From Cercophora sp. LCS_1 (Eukaryota > Ascomycota > Sordariomycetes > Sordariales > Lasiosphaeriaceae): a stretch of DNA of 64,000 nt. A program made the translations under genes and the position numbers. Below are positions 45,946 to 58,798 of this stretch, piece after piece. Each line of letters starts with the position of its first letter. The stretch's first letter is position 1. Under the pieces are notes generated by a model. That model saw only the letters and a list, made by a program, of their open reading frames with translations, had not been told where the DNA came from and did no database searches. The stretch covers positions 1,364,001-1,428,000 of the forward strand of contig JAPZLL010000001.1 in assembly GCA_036250225.1 (NCBI GenBank), in the 5' to 3' direction.

Positions 45946-48900
45946 TATGTTCGACTGAGGGAGCACAGGTAAACAACAACAGTAGGAAGCGGTGGCCCAG
46001 GAACAGGGAACTGTGGTGGAGCGCTCTCGGGAAGGGTGGGAGGCTAGATGGGATGGGAAACGAATAGTAATAAGAAACAAGGTGAGCAAGGTGACGGAGC
46101 CGGACGGTCCCAAGACAAGGGAATTAGCGTGCACGCCAGCAACCGCAAATGAGAAGAAGAGAATGGTAGACGAGGTACTCGTGAGGAAGAGGAGGGAGGG
46201 TGAGCATCTCGTAAAGACTGGTGCGAGGGTTGTGGGGTGTTATAGTCGACCCGGCCGCCGCCGCGACCTTGGAGGGGGAGGGGGCAGATGGATGACAGGG
46301 GGCGTGGACGGGTCGAGGAGGGGAGGGGAGGGAATTGCTGCGGCGGTCTGGATGGAGAGACCGACAGAAGCCAGCATCCACTCCCAGATACCGAGTGGCA
46401 GCATACAGCAGCATTGATGAGGCCCGCCTGCAAGCTGCATCGGTAGCTGCAGCTGCTGCGGTGGGCTCTCTCGGCTGGGAAAAATAGCAGGGCAGGGCTT
46501 TCGCCCAATGTCGCCATCAGCCGCGAGAGCGATCACGGCGACCGCGGTCTATGGTTGCCCATACGAAGCGGCCAGCGGAGGAACCTTGGAAAGGCATGCC
46601 GGTTGAGGGGCTCAGGTACAATACCTACTGTCAATGTCGGCCTTCGACAACGAGGCCGGAAAGTTCCTCAGGTCCCCGTCGCCATGCGTCGTTTATCTTT
46701 TTTTTTTTTTCTTCTTCTTCTTTGGCAGACTGACTTCAAGCCAGCCAATTCCCAGGCGTTTCCATGTGCGCGGGTGTGGCACCCCAAACGAGGGGACTGG
46801 AAGGCTTCGATCCAGGATCAACGCGTGGTCAGCCATCGACTTCCCGTCGCGCACAACCACACCTCAGGGAGGTGAGTGTAGAGGTGAGCGAATGGGGCAG
46901 AGGGAGCAGGCAGAGCGAGACAGTGATGGACGGGACAGGTAGCTCTACCTTTGAGGGCTGTGCTCCAGCCTGCATATGCACAATGCTGGATGACAAAAAA
47001 TCCGACGGCGAAAGGCGAATTGGAGGCAAGTGCCATCGTGCATGCGCACCAGGGAGCTGAAAGCTGCAGGTGGTCCGTGTCTTGTACATGTACCCGGCTG
47101 TCAAAATGGGGCGCACTGCCATGGCCCTGTCGAGTGCTCCACCAGCAGACCAGCATCCGCCCAAAGGTCCTGGAATTCAGTGGTCAACATCCAAAATGAG
47201 CTCACCACTCACCTTCCCGCCTCGGGAGCACAACAAAAGCGGGAGAAATAGCCCTATGACACCCGCAGGAAAGGGAGATTGCGCTGTATTGCGCTTGGGA
47301 GGAGAAAACGAGGTAATCATGCACGTTGCGATTTGCACTTGTTCTCGACTCCATCTCTGTCTCGGTAAATCCTGAGCTGCCGTCTTCCACACCTCCAAGT
47401 TGACACTCGGATATTGCAGGCGCCAGGTTGGGATTGGGTTAGCACCGCAGCCGGTGCCGGAGCCGGAGTCAGGTTCAGCATCACAGCAAGCAGTCCCATT
47501 TTGTGAGTTGTGATATATTTTACGTGCTCGAGACGCGCAGATATCACAGCCATGCCGCATAATCCCCCGCCGAAGGCCCTTCAAATGCGACCAAAGGGGT
47601 GTGGGCGAGGGTATGTTTTGTTAGGTCCAAAGCCGGAGTGTAAACAGAGGAGACATCATGTTTCGACCTCTCGTTACCCAATGTTATGCAGCTTGTGGAT
47701 TAGTAGCGAGGTGGCAGGCTAGGCCGTCTGCCGAAAGACCCGCCAAGTAGGCTGGTACGTGCTTCTGGGTATGACCCCTCCCTCAGGCAGCCCGTGCCGG
47801 GCTACAGTCTGGCCACGCCGTTATATATCATAACCTTACATGGCCCTCGCGGAAGTCATCATACATACCCGGCGCAACGAGAAGGAGGGGAGGGACGGCC
47901 TCATCAGGTGGGTGATGAATGAGATTGTTCCCAACAGCGCGACTTAAACATCAATTTCTGCGCACCTGCAAGCGCCCCGGAGTTCTCGTCCGAGTCTAAT
48001 GGAACCCCATTTTGCATCGGCCGGGGCAGGCGGCGGAGAGGAGTCGAACGTTGCAAGGCGGCCGAAGAATCATGGGCGCTATTCGTCGCCGGAAGATGCT
48101 ATGGGGCGGCGTCAAAAGCCATCATCCGTGGCCAAGATTACGCCGACATTGGTCTGCCAGTAGTAGCCACACTCTCAACGCCTGAAACATGTTGACTTTG
48201 ATGAGGCCAGAGCTTGTATGATGACCTCAAATTAGCAAGCAGGGCAGGAGGTAGTCAACCCGTGTTCGACACTCGGTCAAACCGCACGCGTGTGGGGGAG
48301 ATGGGGACGCTCGCCGCTTCCAGCTTCTTCGTCTCCTAGACGCAAGAAGCGAGACTCCTCAAGGGACACTTGAAACAAACAAGCGCGCTTCTCAATTCCC
48401 CTCACCCATCTAGCCGTTCTCAGTGGCTAGGGCCTACAGGCAGTCCATTCATGCCCGTCTGCTACCCTCCGTCGTCTCCACCTCCCCGGCTTCCCGAGTC
48501 GACCGGGTTCGCTTCGACCTGCGCAACGCCACGGCTTTGGTTCCGGCAGACAGTCCAACGTCCGAAAGAGATCTTGTGCAGAGCCTGGGCCGGCAGCAAT
48601 ATCTCAACTAAGCCTAGTCGTGGGGATCGAAGGCGGGCCATCGGTTGGCCTTTGACACCGTCGAATAGGGCTCGTCATCGTGCCTTACCAAGCCGAGGGG
48701 TAATGCTGGGTTCAGGGGGAAAACTAAAGGGAGGGGAGGGAAGAACCAAGATCCCGCGAGAATGAGCTGACGGGAGTGGAACGCCGGGCGGGCGTCCCAA
48801 CGGCACTGGGGCAGCGCATGGAAAACAGGGACCTCAGCAACCAACGTGAGCCCGTAGACGTGCTCGTATCAGAGAGCAACTGGCACCATCCTTGGCTAGT

Positions 48901-51277
48901 GCGAAAGGTGAGCAAAAAGGTGTGTGAAGTCAGACCCCTGCTTTTGAGCCTCATTGGCTGCCGACCTGAACGCCTCTCGGGCCTCCATTTTGGTAAAGGA
49001 CGGCAGGGCGAGCTTCCATTGGCTAGAAAATCCTGACATCGACAAATGGGTGGCACCAGAAAGGCTGGAAGGGCCTTCTGCCCAACTGACGGCCGCAGCT
49101 TCGTGGGCCCAGAGGTGAAGAGGCCCTGCGCTGTGGGCCAAAAGAGGAAGTCTCGATTTGAGTGGGAGACGAGTGCAGGCCCAGACTGAACAAAAGGCTT
49201 GTCAAAAACGGTGCAGCCTTCAAGGCTGGTCATGCGGCATGTTGAGAAGAAGGGTGTGAAGGACGAGAGAGGGGTGTGAGGGCTCGCCGCGTCGGCTGGA
49301 GAGATGTCGCGTCTGGCCATGTCTAGGACGCCGTCATTGGGAGTCGGGATGCGCATTTTTGCTGTACCTGGCAGCAGCTCGTTTGGGGACTGTTTGGCAA
49401 TCTGGCTTTCTTCAGTCAGCCAGCCAATCCTGCTCCAGAAACCCGATGGTACCCAGAGTTGGTTATCTAGCATCATGTTTCCATGAAATGATCCCTCTTC
49501 ACCAAGACGGTGGACGCGGGATGCAGATATTGCGTCCCCGACATCGCTCCGACTGGCGCACATGCTGCTTCGTCTGCAGCTGTGCGCGTCCGGTTGTCTG
49601 TCCGTACAGTGCTCCACGAAAGACGATGACTCAGAGCGTCTGCGGTCTTCCGCACCCAGGCATGTATGGAGGGAGCGGGTTTGAGTGGGTTTGGGAGGAG
49701 GTGACGAGGCCGGCTCGCTTGCTGTGTTGCAGCACCCTCAGAAACGATGGCGGGTTGACTTGACTGCTCGGAAGCAAGTGAGCGCTTCGGTAGGAATCGG
49801 CCCACCTGCTCGTGGCTGGAGCAAGCTCTGGCAGCTGTCAACGCCACCACTATCGGCGGCCTTGGCGCTTCCAGGTTTGGGTGTCAGCTCCGCTTTCCCA
49901 CCGCTTCGGCGGGGTAAATGTGGCTTGCTATTTTCAGGTTTCTCAGGTGAGGCGAAAGCAAGCCCGCCTCTTTCCGGGAGGAACGGCAGAGCACGCCGAT
50001 CCCGTGCCATCGTGACGGCCAGAAGTCACTTGACTTTGCCCATTGGAGGTGCAGATACGGACCTGCAAATGTCTCATTCCGGATAGCTCCCCTCTTTCCA
50101 TCGAGCAGTCTGCACCTCTCGACGCGTCTCTGCACAGTGTCGCCCCCCCCGACGCGTCCTTTGAAACATTTGCGCCCTCGATCAAGGAAATGCCTCTGTG
50201 CAGCTGCCTTGATCGCATGACACACCCTTCTTGAAATCCGAAATGGAAGGGGAAGTCAAGGAAGGATGATGGGAACTTTGACTCGGGCCAAGCGGCCTCC
50301 TTGCATCTTCCGCCGTCATTGGGCCAAAGGTTTTAATTCCGGTCGACGATAAGCCGGGCCCATTCGGTCTTTCTCTTGCCAGCATGCAAACACCGACAGG
50401 TGAAAGGAGACTGGCTACTGCCGGCATAGCTAACTATGGGTGTATGGTTGCTTGAACTTGGGTTGACTGATGACCCCTCAGCGGCGAGGCGGGTGGTCGG
50501 CTGTTTAGCGCCCCGTGCGACACCCCAGCTGCCGAACTCCTTGGTCCCGACCGTACGATCCGATGGACTTGAGGCTAGCGGTCTGGCGGCAAAGGGGTTG
50601 ATCATTGTGTGGCGCAGGCTTCAGAAGCCGCATCCCTGGGTCCATCCCGAGATTTTCTTTGGTTGACTTTGACGAAGAGACGCAGTTTGCGCTGAATTAA
50701 GCGCAAATCCGTTGACGTCAGGGGCGACGCGGCGCCGAGATGTTGGCAGCAAGCTTGAAGCACCTGCAAAGCTGAGCCAGGTCAAGAATTTTTAGAATGG
50801 CAGACTTGGGCGACACGCTGCACACACAGACGCTCCAAGGCGTTTGTTTCCCAGCCAGTGCTCGGTGATCGGCTGAACAGCCACAGATCCCCGTCGCGAT
50901 TCCTGCAGGTCAAGCAAAACCCCGCCAACATGGGGCACGGCCGGACCTTGTCGGAGGCAGCCGTTGACGTGGCGCTCCGGCCCCGGTTTCCACTGGACGG
51001 GACTGCCGTTGCTCGACTCCACCTCGGTAAGGTCCCGAGGACTTGGCCAACGCAGACCATGCTCAGTCATCGCCTCATGTTGGGCACGAAAACAGGGTTA
51101 GGGTTATCCGCATACTGGCCCCCTGAACCCCTGAGATGCACCACGTCTTGGGCACTCTTCACTAAATGAAAAGATGCCAGATGCAAGTGAATCTAGTCAA
51201 GGTGAGTCATCAAGAATCCAGTGGCTAGCATTCCGCTGGTCACCCTGTCCTACTCTACTTTCACTCCTACTCTGCTT
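45946..51277. other. large intergenic region, right of the isolated gene
   Basis: 5.3 kb upstream of the minus-strand gene at 44914-45945 and downstream of the TRM732 gene. Contains a T14 tract with CTT repeats at about 46688-46718 and GGGTTAGGGTTA near 51112. No tRNA, 5S rRNA or conserved protein fragment found by eye. Candidate long promoter, long leader or noncoding transcription. Confidence 0.5.
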
Positions 51278-54200
51278 TCACACCTCCTTGGCCATCTCCA
51301 ACAGTGACCCATGAAGCTTCGCCCCCGTCCCAGTCTCCCTCAACTGTGCAACAAGTCTTGAGACCTCCTCAGACTTGCCACTTTCCGCTATTGCCACAGA
51401 GCATAGGACAATACGCGCAGATTCCGCAAATGCGTGTTGGTCAGATGTCCAGCCCAATGGGCCATCCTCTTTCTCTGCGAGCTGCATCAAGCACTTCAGC
51501 CCAGACACGGTCCACTTGACCAGTTCTCGGTAGGATGCCTCCTCCCCAACCGCTCCAACATAGCGAGCAAAGGCTTTTTGCCACCTTTTGGTTTCTGAAA
51601 TCTCGTCGATGAAGAGGTTCTGTTCCTCGGTTGCGAATAACGCGTCATCAAACTCCATTGACTGGCGAAGCTGCTCGTCGGCTGGAGGGAGCATAAACTC
51701 CTCTTGTCCCCAAAGCGGGAGCTGCCCAGTCATCCTGTGGATAACGTGTTGCCTGAACTCCTGTTGGCCCTGGAACTGGCCTCCTAGCCACTCGACCAGT
51801 CGGTCTGCGGCTGTCGGGGGCATCAAGGATGATGGTCCCAGGATGCCAGATGCGGCTTCCGCGGCAACTTCCCTAACCTCATCATCGTCGTCGATGAGGC
51901 CATCGTAAAGCGCCGATAGCGCAGGGAGATGGTCAGGGGTCCATTTCTGTCCTCGTGAACCAAGGAAGAATGTCCGGAATGCTGTAATAGCCGCATATCT
52001 GGTGTCAAAAGTCTACACGCGATATCAGTTTCGTTCCCCGAGTAGCGTGGGACTGGTTACTCACATTGTCAACGTTGAGTGCATCGGCGATCATCGCTCC
52101 CCAGCCACGTAGCCTCTGGCCTGATGACGCGACGTTGCCGGTGTCGCGCAAATCGAGTGCAAGCATGAAAGTCCCGCTCGAGTTGATGATTGAATATGAC
52201 AAATCAGGGTTGATTTCACCGTTGTGAAGAGAACCCCACACCCTTTGGAGTGCATCGGCTGTTGGTAACTCATCTTCTGCATCATCATGGAGAACCGCAT
52301 CAATCAAGGACGCCAGGTTCGATAGAGACTGTGCTCGGATTTCGGGTGCCAGTGCCTGGCAGCACATGTCCCCATACAGTTTGCACAGGCCAGCTCGGTC
52401 GTTAGCCCCCTGTTTTGAACCCCAGATGTTAGGGATGACCTCGAGTAGCCTACGGGCTGTGTTGACATCTGTTTCGAGGACGCTGAGAAGGTGAGATCGT
52501 AAAGCACCAATGTTACCGCCCGTTGAGAGGTCATAAGCGACTCTCACGGCTCGCTGCATCTCAAGCAGGGCGGAGAACCGTGAGGCCGGCTTTGAGTCAA
52601 GATCCCAAGCTGGGAGATCGATCGCTAAAGACTCAGAAATGATGTTGAGAATCTCAAGGTAAGCGGCTTCGATCTCGGGGCAATAGCTAAACTCCTCGAC
52701 GTTCTGGGCTGTTGTGGAGAGGAGTGTCTGAATAAGCCCTGGTTCGAAGTCGGTGTGCTTCGCGAGCTCGAGCTTCCGCTCCACAACAAACTTTGCCGTC
52801 AGCAAAATACCGTGGAGGCGGTTAGCGTCACCCTTGAAAGTGTCGAGTAGTCGTTTGATCTCTGCCACCCAGTCTGCCTGAAGGAGGAAGGAGCACAAAG
52901 TACGAGCAGCCATTTCTCTGACGTGCCAGAGGCGGCTTCCGAGGTACCCTTCGATGCAAGACCGGAGCTCGTCACGATGCTCGCCAGGTGGACCTGCCCG
53001 TCGAATGATATCCAATGCTGGAAACACCGCTTCCGCTGCAGATGTCGACGCTTTTTCCACGCCTTGCTCTCCTGACTTTAGTAAACTGAGGATAACTCCA
53101 GGGAGCGTCGGGTACTTGTTGTAGGAGATTCGAACAGAATGACCGTCCCAGCCGGATTCCATGAGCGCCTTACTTTCACCAGTGCCCAGAAGACAGTCTA
53201 TAAGACTTCTCAACAGAAGGAGGCCGCAGTTCCGAATAGCCCAGCTGTTTCCAGGTTAGCGGGATATTAAACTTCGAGGGATTTTATCCCACTCACACTT
53301 CGGACTTTAGGCTATTGGATGCAAGCTGTAGGTTAACTGCAAGATAGGCCTCTGCCTTCTTGCTCAAGAGGGAGCTCCTAAAGACACCTCTGATACAGTT
53401 TAGGGCGTGAACTTGAGGTAGGTTTGAGCCGTCAGTCTCCGACACAAGAGCAGGTTTTCGGCCGATTTCCTCAAGTTTGGCAAACACCTCGCCGAAAGAT
53501 GGAGAGGCAGCGTTCGCTGAGAGCACTGCACCTATGAGAGACGGAATGCCTGCCGAACGCCGAGTCGTGGAAGCCTGAGTTTCAATACATAAAAGGGCGC
53601 CCTAGTAGGTGTCAGGGCCACTATGTTGTGCTTGTTGTTACAACGAAAGACTTACTTGATACCATTCACGGAGCAAATTGTCTGCACCAGAAATATCGGC
53701 GTAAACACTCTGTAGTCTTTGCGTAAGTTGACAACATGTTGTAAAAGTCAACGAGACGGTCGAGAATGCGCCGCGGTGCCTCAGCGCAGCAAGCTGCTCG
53801 AAGGTCAAGTAGCCCACGTCCCTGAATACTGTCAAGGGTGGGAAAGGCACGCCAGGACTGGGTTCCAGCCGAAGTGTTGCCATCATCAGCCTTATCAGGT
53901 TGCTAGATTCGTGAACCGCGCGGAAGCTGTAACTGAGCAGATCTTTGGTGTCCAACCCTTCAATTTCCTCCATTTCTTCAGGCAGATGGCCTTCGGGGGA
54001 ATCATCGCACAGCACGTGCTTGACAGCAACCCAAATACGGTGTGAATAGTCGAACGCTTGCCGATAAACGTCGTGGAGTCGGGCGAGTTGATCCTCGGAA
54101 TAGGCTTCGCTTTGTAGGACTTGCCAAATGTAACTGCAATCATCTCGTCAGTCCCCCATCTCTAGGTTGTCGTGGTGAAAGGGTATACATCCACGTTACA

Positions 54201-56429
54201 TACCTGATAGAAGCAAAGTCTCCGTGCACGGGGCTCTGAATCGCAGCGTGGCCCAGGTCCTTTTCCGCCTCGGAAATCTTCTTTCCCAAGTCCTTGAGAG
54301 CGGTCACAACAAGTTCAATTTGCTGCTCCTTATCATTCAGCCACCGGCACAACAGACCTTGGGCACGCGCTGCTCCGTCGCCGTGATCAGCACGCCCTGT
54401 TCTGTCTGCCAACGCCAACGAGCGTGCACAGAACTCGACTAGGGTCTCTCGAAGTGTGAGACCCCCTCCAGGGGAAGCTGGTGATTCCACAATCTCTGGA
54501 GGGAACATCCCCAGGATAGCGGTAGCAGCATCCCTGACATCGTCGAACGGATCTAGGATAAGATCAAGGAGGTGGCGGATCCAGGAAGAATCAGATGACA
54601 CGGGTTTTGCAACTTCAAGGTCGATTTCATCAGGCGCTCCAGCGAATTTTCCAATTTGCATCGCCAAGGCTGTAGCCCTGAGGGCAGTGATATGGCGTTG
54701 ATAGGATGCTGTAGGTATGAGCTCTTGCTTCAAGAAGTTAAGATACCACCTCATAAACTCCTCGTGAAGTTCAATGACCTCTTTGGCTTCATCCTCGTCT
54801 CTCAGGTTGGCCTCGGGCCCAAACTTCCTCTTGGTTGGGGGTCGAGCGGAGTCCGTATGCTCTGTCGTGCCGATGCCACTGATAGAACCTGAGATACGCC
54901 TTTGAGCGACAGTTATGATGTTCTTGACTCTTCGGATAAGACTCTTCGTCAACCCAAGGAGCTCGTTGCGGAATTTTGCATCATAGTCAGTGTGAAGCGG
55001 CGCAAGGTGTCTTTTGAGCAGGTCGATTGCAGTTTTCGAAAATGGCTTGGAAGTTGCTTGGGACGAGACCAACAACGAGAAGGCACTCGATCGAACTGAT
55101 ATAGAGGGATTTGAAAGGAACCGATCCAGCACACTCTCGCGGAGAAAGATATTCTGCGAAGACTGGCCGGCGTCGACATCACTACCTGTTTTTTCGGGTT
55201 AGAAGTGCTCAAAAAGCGTAAAGGGGTACATACTTGGCTCCTCAACCAAGGCAAACCGCTTGCCTAATTCTAGGGTCGCAAGCTGAAGCATGAAGGCCTG
55301 ATCCGAAGATTTTTGATGGACATCGACCAGTGAGTCGACTCGGTTGAAGGCCTGGAGCAGGATCAATGCCGAAATCTTGTCTGTCTTGAAGATGGGCACA
55401 AGAACGTAGTTCTTAACATCCTCTAGGATAGCAGGATTACGGGCCAAAGAATCTTGTAGCCATTGCAGCCACAGTTCAATGGTGAATCCTACAGTCGGCG
55501 GCTGGCTTTGCAACCCGCGGAACAGATGAACGATGGACTTCCCAGCCAGGGGGCCGAGGTAAGTGAGCTCCATCCAAGAAAAGAGATGGGAAACAAGAGA
55601 TTTCCAGAGTAAGAGATTCGGAGGACCTGCCAGGGATGGGTCTAACTGTCTGTATTTGCTGGATATATCGTCGAGATTGACTGCCTTTTTAGTAATGAGG
55701 TTGTCAAGACATTGGAGACCGGATTTTGTCAGCAACTTTGGGTATTTCCTGGTAATGATCAGGACTAGGGTCTCCAGAACCTGATTCTTAATGGAGCGGC
55801 CAACATCCGGATTGGGATTTTGAGTTGTAGTTATCGCAAGGATATCCAGGACCATCCTCAAGGCGCGATGCGGATCGTGTTCATACCACTCGAGGTAAAA
55901 GTTGAAGAGCCTCATCGACAGGGGTTCGGTGAAGGCCCATTCCTTCAGTGCTTCATCACTTGACTTGCAACACTGCTGGACAAAGCTGCACAACTTGACG
56001 CACACCTGGCCATTTTGCTGGTGCTGCCGCGACTGAGATGCATCTTGCAGGAGCTTCTCAAAAAGCCCTTGAGCAATCCTGAGCAATATTAGGTTGCATA
56101 AACACTAAAATCCCGTTGCTGTTGTCGTACCTTGGTCGAAACTCTTGCTTTTGTGTCAAGAGCCACTTCGTGATAGTATTTGCGTTGGTCAAATCATCTG
56201 GTGTGATTCCAGATAGGAGAGGATCTGTGCTCTCCGCAGTCACACCCATGTCTCCAACCCAAGGCCACGCCTTTGAACCCAATGTAGTCAAGGGTAGGGA
56301 CAGATTTGGATGCCTCGTAGAAAGGCAAATTCGCCTCTTTTTTGGAGCTCTGAGGCAAAAATGAATGTGCAGCTGGTCCAAACCGGATTTTATGGCTGAG
56401 AAATATTTTGTCGCCTGCGAACCATGCAC
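51278..56429 (-). CDS. TRM732: THADA/TRM732-family (DUF2428) tRNA methylation cofactor
   Basis: Large HEAT/ARM-repeat protein; yeast Trm732 partners the methyltransferase Trm7 for 2'-O-methylation of nucleotide 32 in the tRNA anticodon loop. Seven exons (minus): 56429-56131, 56078-55234, 55185-54204, 54133-53656, 53601-53297, 53244-52065, 52012-51278; all phases agree, giving 1607 residues. Family signatures: APLHTDYDAKFRNELLGL and HEEFMRWYLNFLKQELIP; the DUF2428 core with LLSYSFRAVHESSNLIRLM and RHRGAFSTVSLTFTTCCQ; TTRRSAGIPSLIGAVLSA; and QVHALNCIRGVFRSSLLS followed by VWAIRNCGLLLLRSLIDCLL. The C-terminal part (DDDDEVREVAAEAASGIL) is HEAT-like. The N-terminal start is uncertain: 56429 is the longest in-frame ATG, 56255 gives MGVTAESTDPLL, and further upstream exons are possible. 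It is divergent from TIM23. Confidence 0.88.
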
Positions 56430-57121
56430 TTTGACTCAAGAGGGCAAGAGATGCAGCAATGCAACACGGAAATTTTGGGTGTTGTGAGCAACGAGGGTTA
56501 GCGCAGATGGCCCACATCAGACAAAATATTTACAACGCACCTCAACTACCCCTTGCCCATTGAGATTGATCAGCTTAACAGTTTTATGTGTCAATAACCG
56601 GAGGAAATGCGAACATGTTTTGAGTTTTAAAAGCGGTTACATGTCAGGTTCAGGCGAGATAATGCATCGCGGAGGAACTTGAAGGCCCTACGCTTCATCC
56701 TTGCGCTGTGGGCAGGTAGGCAGATATATTTTGTAAGGCTATGATCACAACGAAACTCTTCCAAACGGCGCAGAGGAAGGGGCTATACAGACCGTCCTTG
56801 AAGAAAATACACGCTTTGCTAGAGCAGCCCGGATGAAAAATTCATACATGATATTGTCGCCTCGAAGCTTGGGTTCTCGGGTTTTGCCGCTGCACGCGGG
56901 GTGATAAGCTCCCGCACGGACCACCAGCGCGGTCGGGTGCAGTGCCGTAAATTTTTTTTGAAGTTCGCATGGTCCCGGGTCCTCGAGCCAGCCAGTGTCG
57001 CCGTCATCCCTCAACTCCGTCCACCGCCAGCCTTCAGGTAGAGCCAGCTGCCGCAGTCATACAGTTTCTTTTTTTCTGAATTGGACCTGCTTCTCAGGGT
57101 TGTTTCATTTCAATCGCCACA
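56430..57121. other. bidirectional promoter region, TRM732 / TIM23
   Basis: 692 bp. A pyrimidine-rich stretch (57061-57076) lies just before TIM23. Part of the left end may belong to an unresolved first exon of TRM732. Confidence 0.5.
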
Positions 57122-57875
57122 ATGACTATCTTCGACACTATCATGGGACGCAAGTCCTCGTCGCAGCAGCAGTCGTCAAATGCGTCAAGTGCGCCCACCA
57201 CAACCACACCCCCCCAGCCAGCAGCATTTGATCCCTCCTCAGCCCAAGGCGTAGATGCCTTCCTCGGGCCCTCTGCCTACGCCGACCCGACACAATTACA
57301 TCCCCTCGCAGGCTTGGACAAGGAGACGCTGGAGTACATTTCGCTGGAGGACTCAACACTCTCGGACCTTCCCGGCGGGCAGTCGGTACTCCCATCCCGA
57401 GGCTTTACCGACGATCTCTGTTACGGTACGGGCGTTACATACTTGACGGCACTCACGCTTGGTGGTGCTTGGGGTTTGCAGGAGGGGTTGAGGAGGTCCA
57501 ATGGCCAACCGCCGAAATTGCGACTGAACTCGGTGCTCAACGCCGTCACCCGCAGAGGGCCATTCCTGGGCAACTCGGCCGGTGTCGTCGCCATCTGCTA
57601 CAATTGCATCAACTCATACATTGGCTACGTGAGGGGGAAGCACGATGCCGCCAACACGATTTTGGCTGGCGCTCTGAGCGGCATGCTCTTCAAGAGCACA
57701 AGGGGAGTGCGGCCTATGATGATTTCTGGAGGCGTCGTGGCGTCTGTGGCGGGTGTCTGGGCTGTAAGTTTTCGGGTGCCTTGAACCCCTTCTGTGCCCC
57801 TTTATTGACATGCTGTAGGTTGCCCGGCGAACGTTTTTCCCAATTCCCGAGCCCAGCCCTCACTCGACACCTTAA
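57122..57875 (+). CDS. TIM23: mitochondrial import inner membrane translocase TIM23
   Basis: Channel-forming core subunit of the presequence translocase of the inner mitochondrial membrane. Two exons: 57122-57763 and 57819-57875; 232 residues, close to the 222 of yeast Tim23. The first 90 residues are the soluble intermembrane-space domain with QLHPLAGLDKETLEYISLED, which contacts TIM50 and presequences. Four membrane segments follow from about residue 105 (YGTGVTYLTALTLGGAWGL to ISGGVVASVAGVWAVARR), with the Tim17/22/23 signature near NSVLNAVTRRGPFLGNSAGV. The intron (GTAAGT...TGTAG) lies in the last helix; the second exon gives only VARRTFFPIPEPSPHSTP. Confidence 0.95.
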
Positions 57876-58798
57876 ACAAGGAAGCCATGACCCAAGAGTT
57901 TTCGACAGACACCAAAGTGCCACTGTCCTTATTAGTGGCCGGGTGTTTTAATAGACAGGAAGCCACCGCTCCGTTAAGAAGGGTTGTCTGCGTTTGAGCA
58001 GACGTGTACGAAGACTGGATGTGCACATGGGGCTGGTTGCATAGCGCGGTATCTCTCCTCCCATGGAAATTGTATGTATAGTAGCGGTTTATGGTTATAG
58101 ATGATCCCGGTTAAGGGATGGGCATGAGGTGGGCTCCGGTCTTTGACCATGGCGTTGGCTGTGTTGATAAGTTGATATTTTACCAGCGGAACGCTGATTT
58201 CTGGGACGAGCAACAGCTCGCCTGGAGTCGTTCATTCATTGTGCACAATGAACCATCCTCATGTGGATTTGTGTATCTCTGTGTCTGCATGCTGAGGATC
58301 TTATTGTCATAACTCGAAACTGATGTCTCAATCTCATCAAGGGCTGGTCTACGCGGTCACTGGCAAGGATAGAGTCGTCTTGAAGCTCCCGCGGGACAAC
58401 CATAGGGGCGAGGAGGAAAGCGGACAGCTGGTTTCCACTACCTTGGACACAAGACCGACTCACTCGGCAGGCGTTAGCCTTCACGGCAGTGGGATGCGGG
58501 TTCTGCGCGATGATGAAATTTACACGCGAGACCACGAGCACATAATGTTACTAAAGGCCAGCCCAGCAAGACATTAGCAGAGCCCTAATAGAACAAACGG
58601 CCTTGCTTTTGGCAGAGGGCTTCTTGGAGCTCGAGAGCTCGTCAGGTTTCCTTCCCCCCGCCCTTGTCTTCCTTGGTCGGGGAAGAGGGGGGTTCGAGCC
58701 CCATGACTACCAATGGTCACTGTGAGAAAACTGCGACCGCAGTCCGCCAAACGAGGCTCACCCTTATTTCCGGTGGGATCGGCAATGCGGCTAGGTTA
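57876..58798. other. intergenic, with one distant partial repeat copy
   Basis: TIM23 3' UTR followed by unassigned sequence. At about 58396-58440 there is a diverged copy of the core found in the array at 58799-59270 (AACCATAGGGGCGAGGAGGA, then AGCTGGTTTCC). The open frame at 58323-58577 covers this copy and is not a supported gene. Confidence 0.55.

Noticed and set aside
40040..51277. CRISPR array, transposon or secondary-metabolite cluster in the large gaps
   Set aside because: No regularly spaced repeats, no transposase or reverse transcriptase fragments, no PKS/NRPS/terpene motifs were seen.
58323..58577. 84-residue ORF between TIM23 and the repeat array
   Set aside because: It overlaps a diverged repeat copy and has no protein-like blocks.
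58675..58730. tRNA-like T arm (GGGGTTCGAGCCCC)
   Set aside because: No matching acceptor, D or anticodon stem could be placed around it on either strand.
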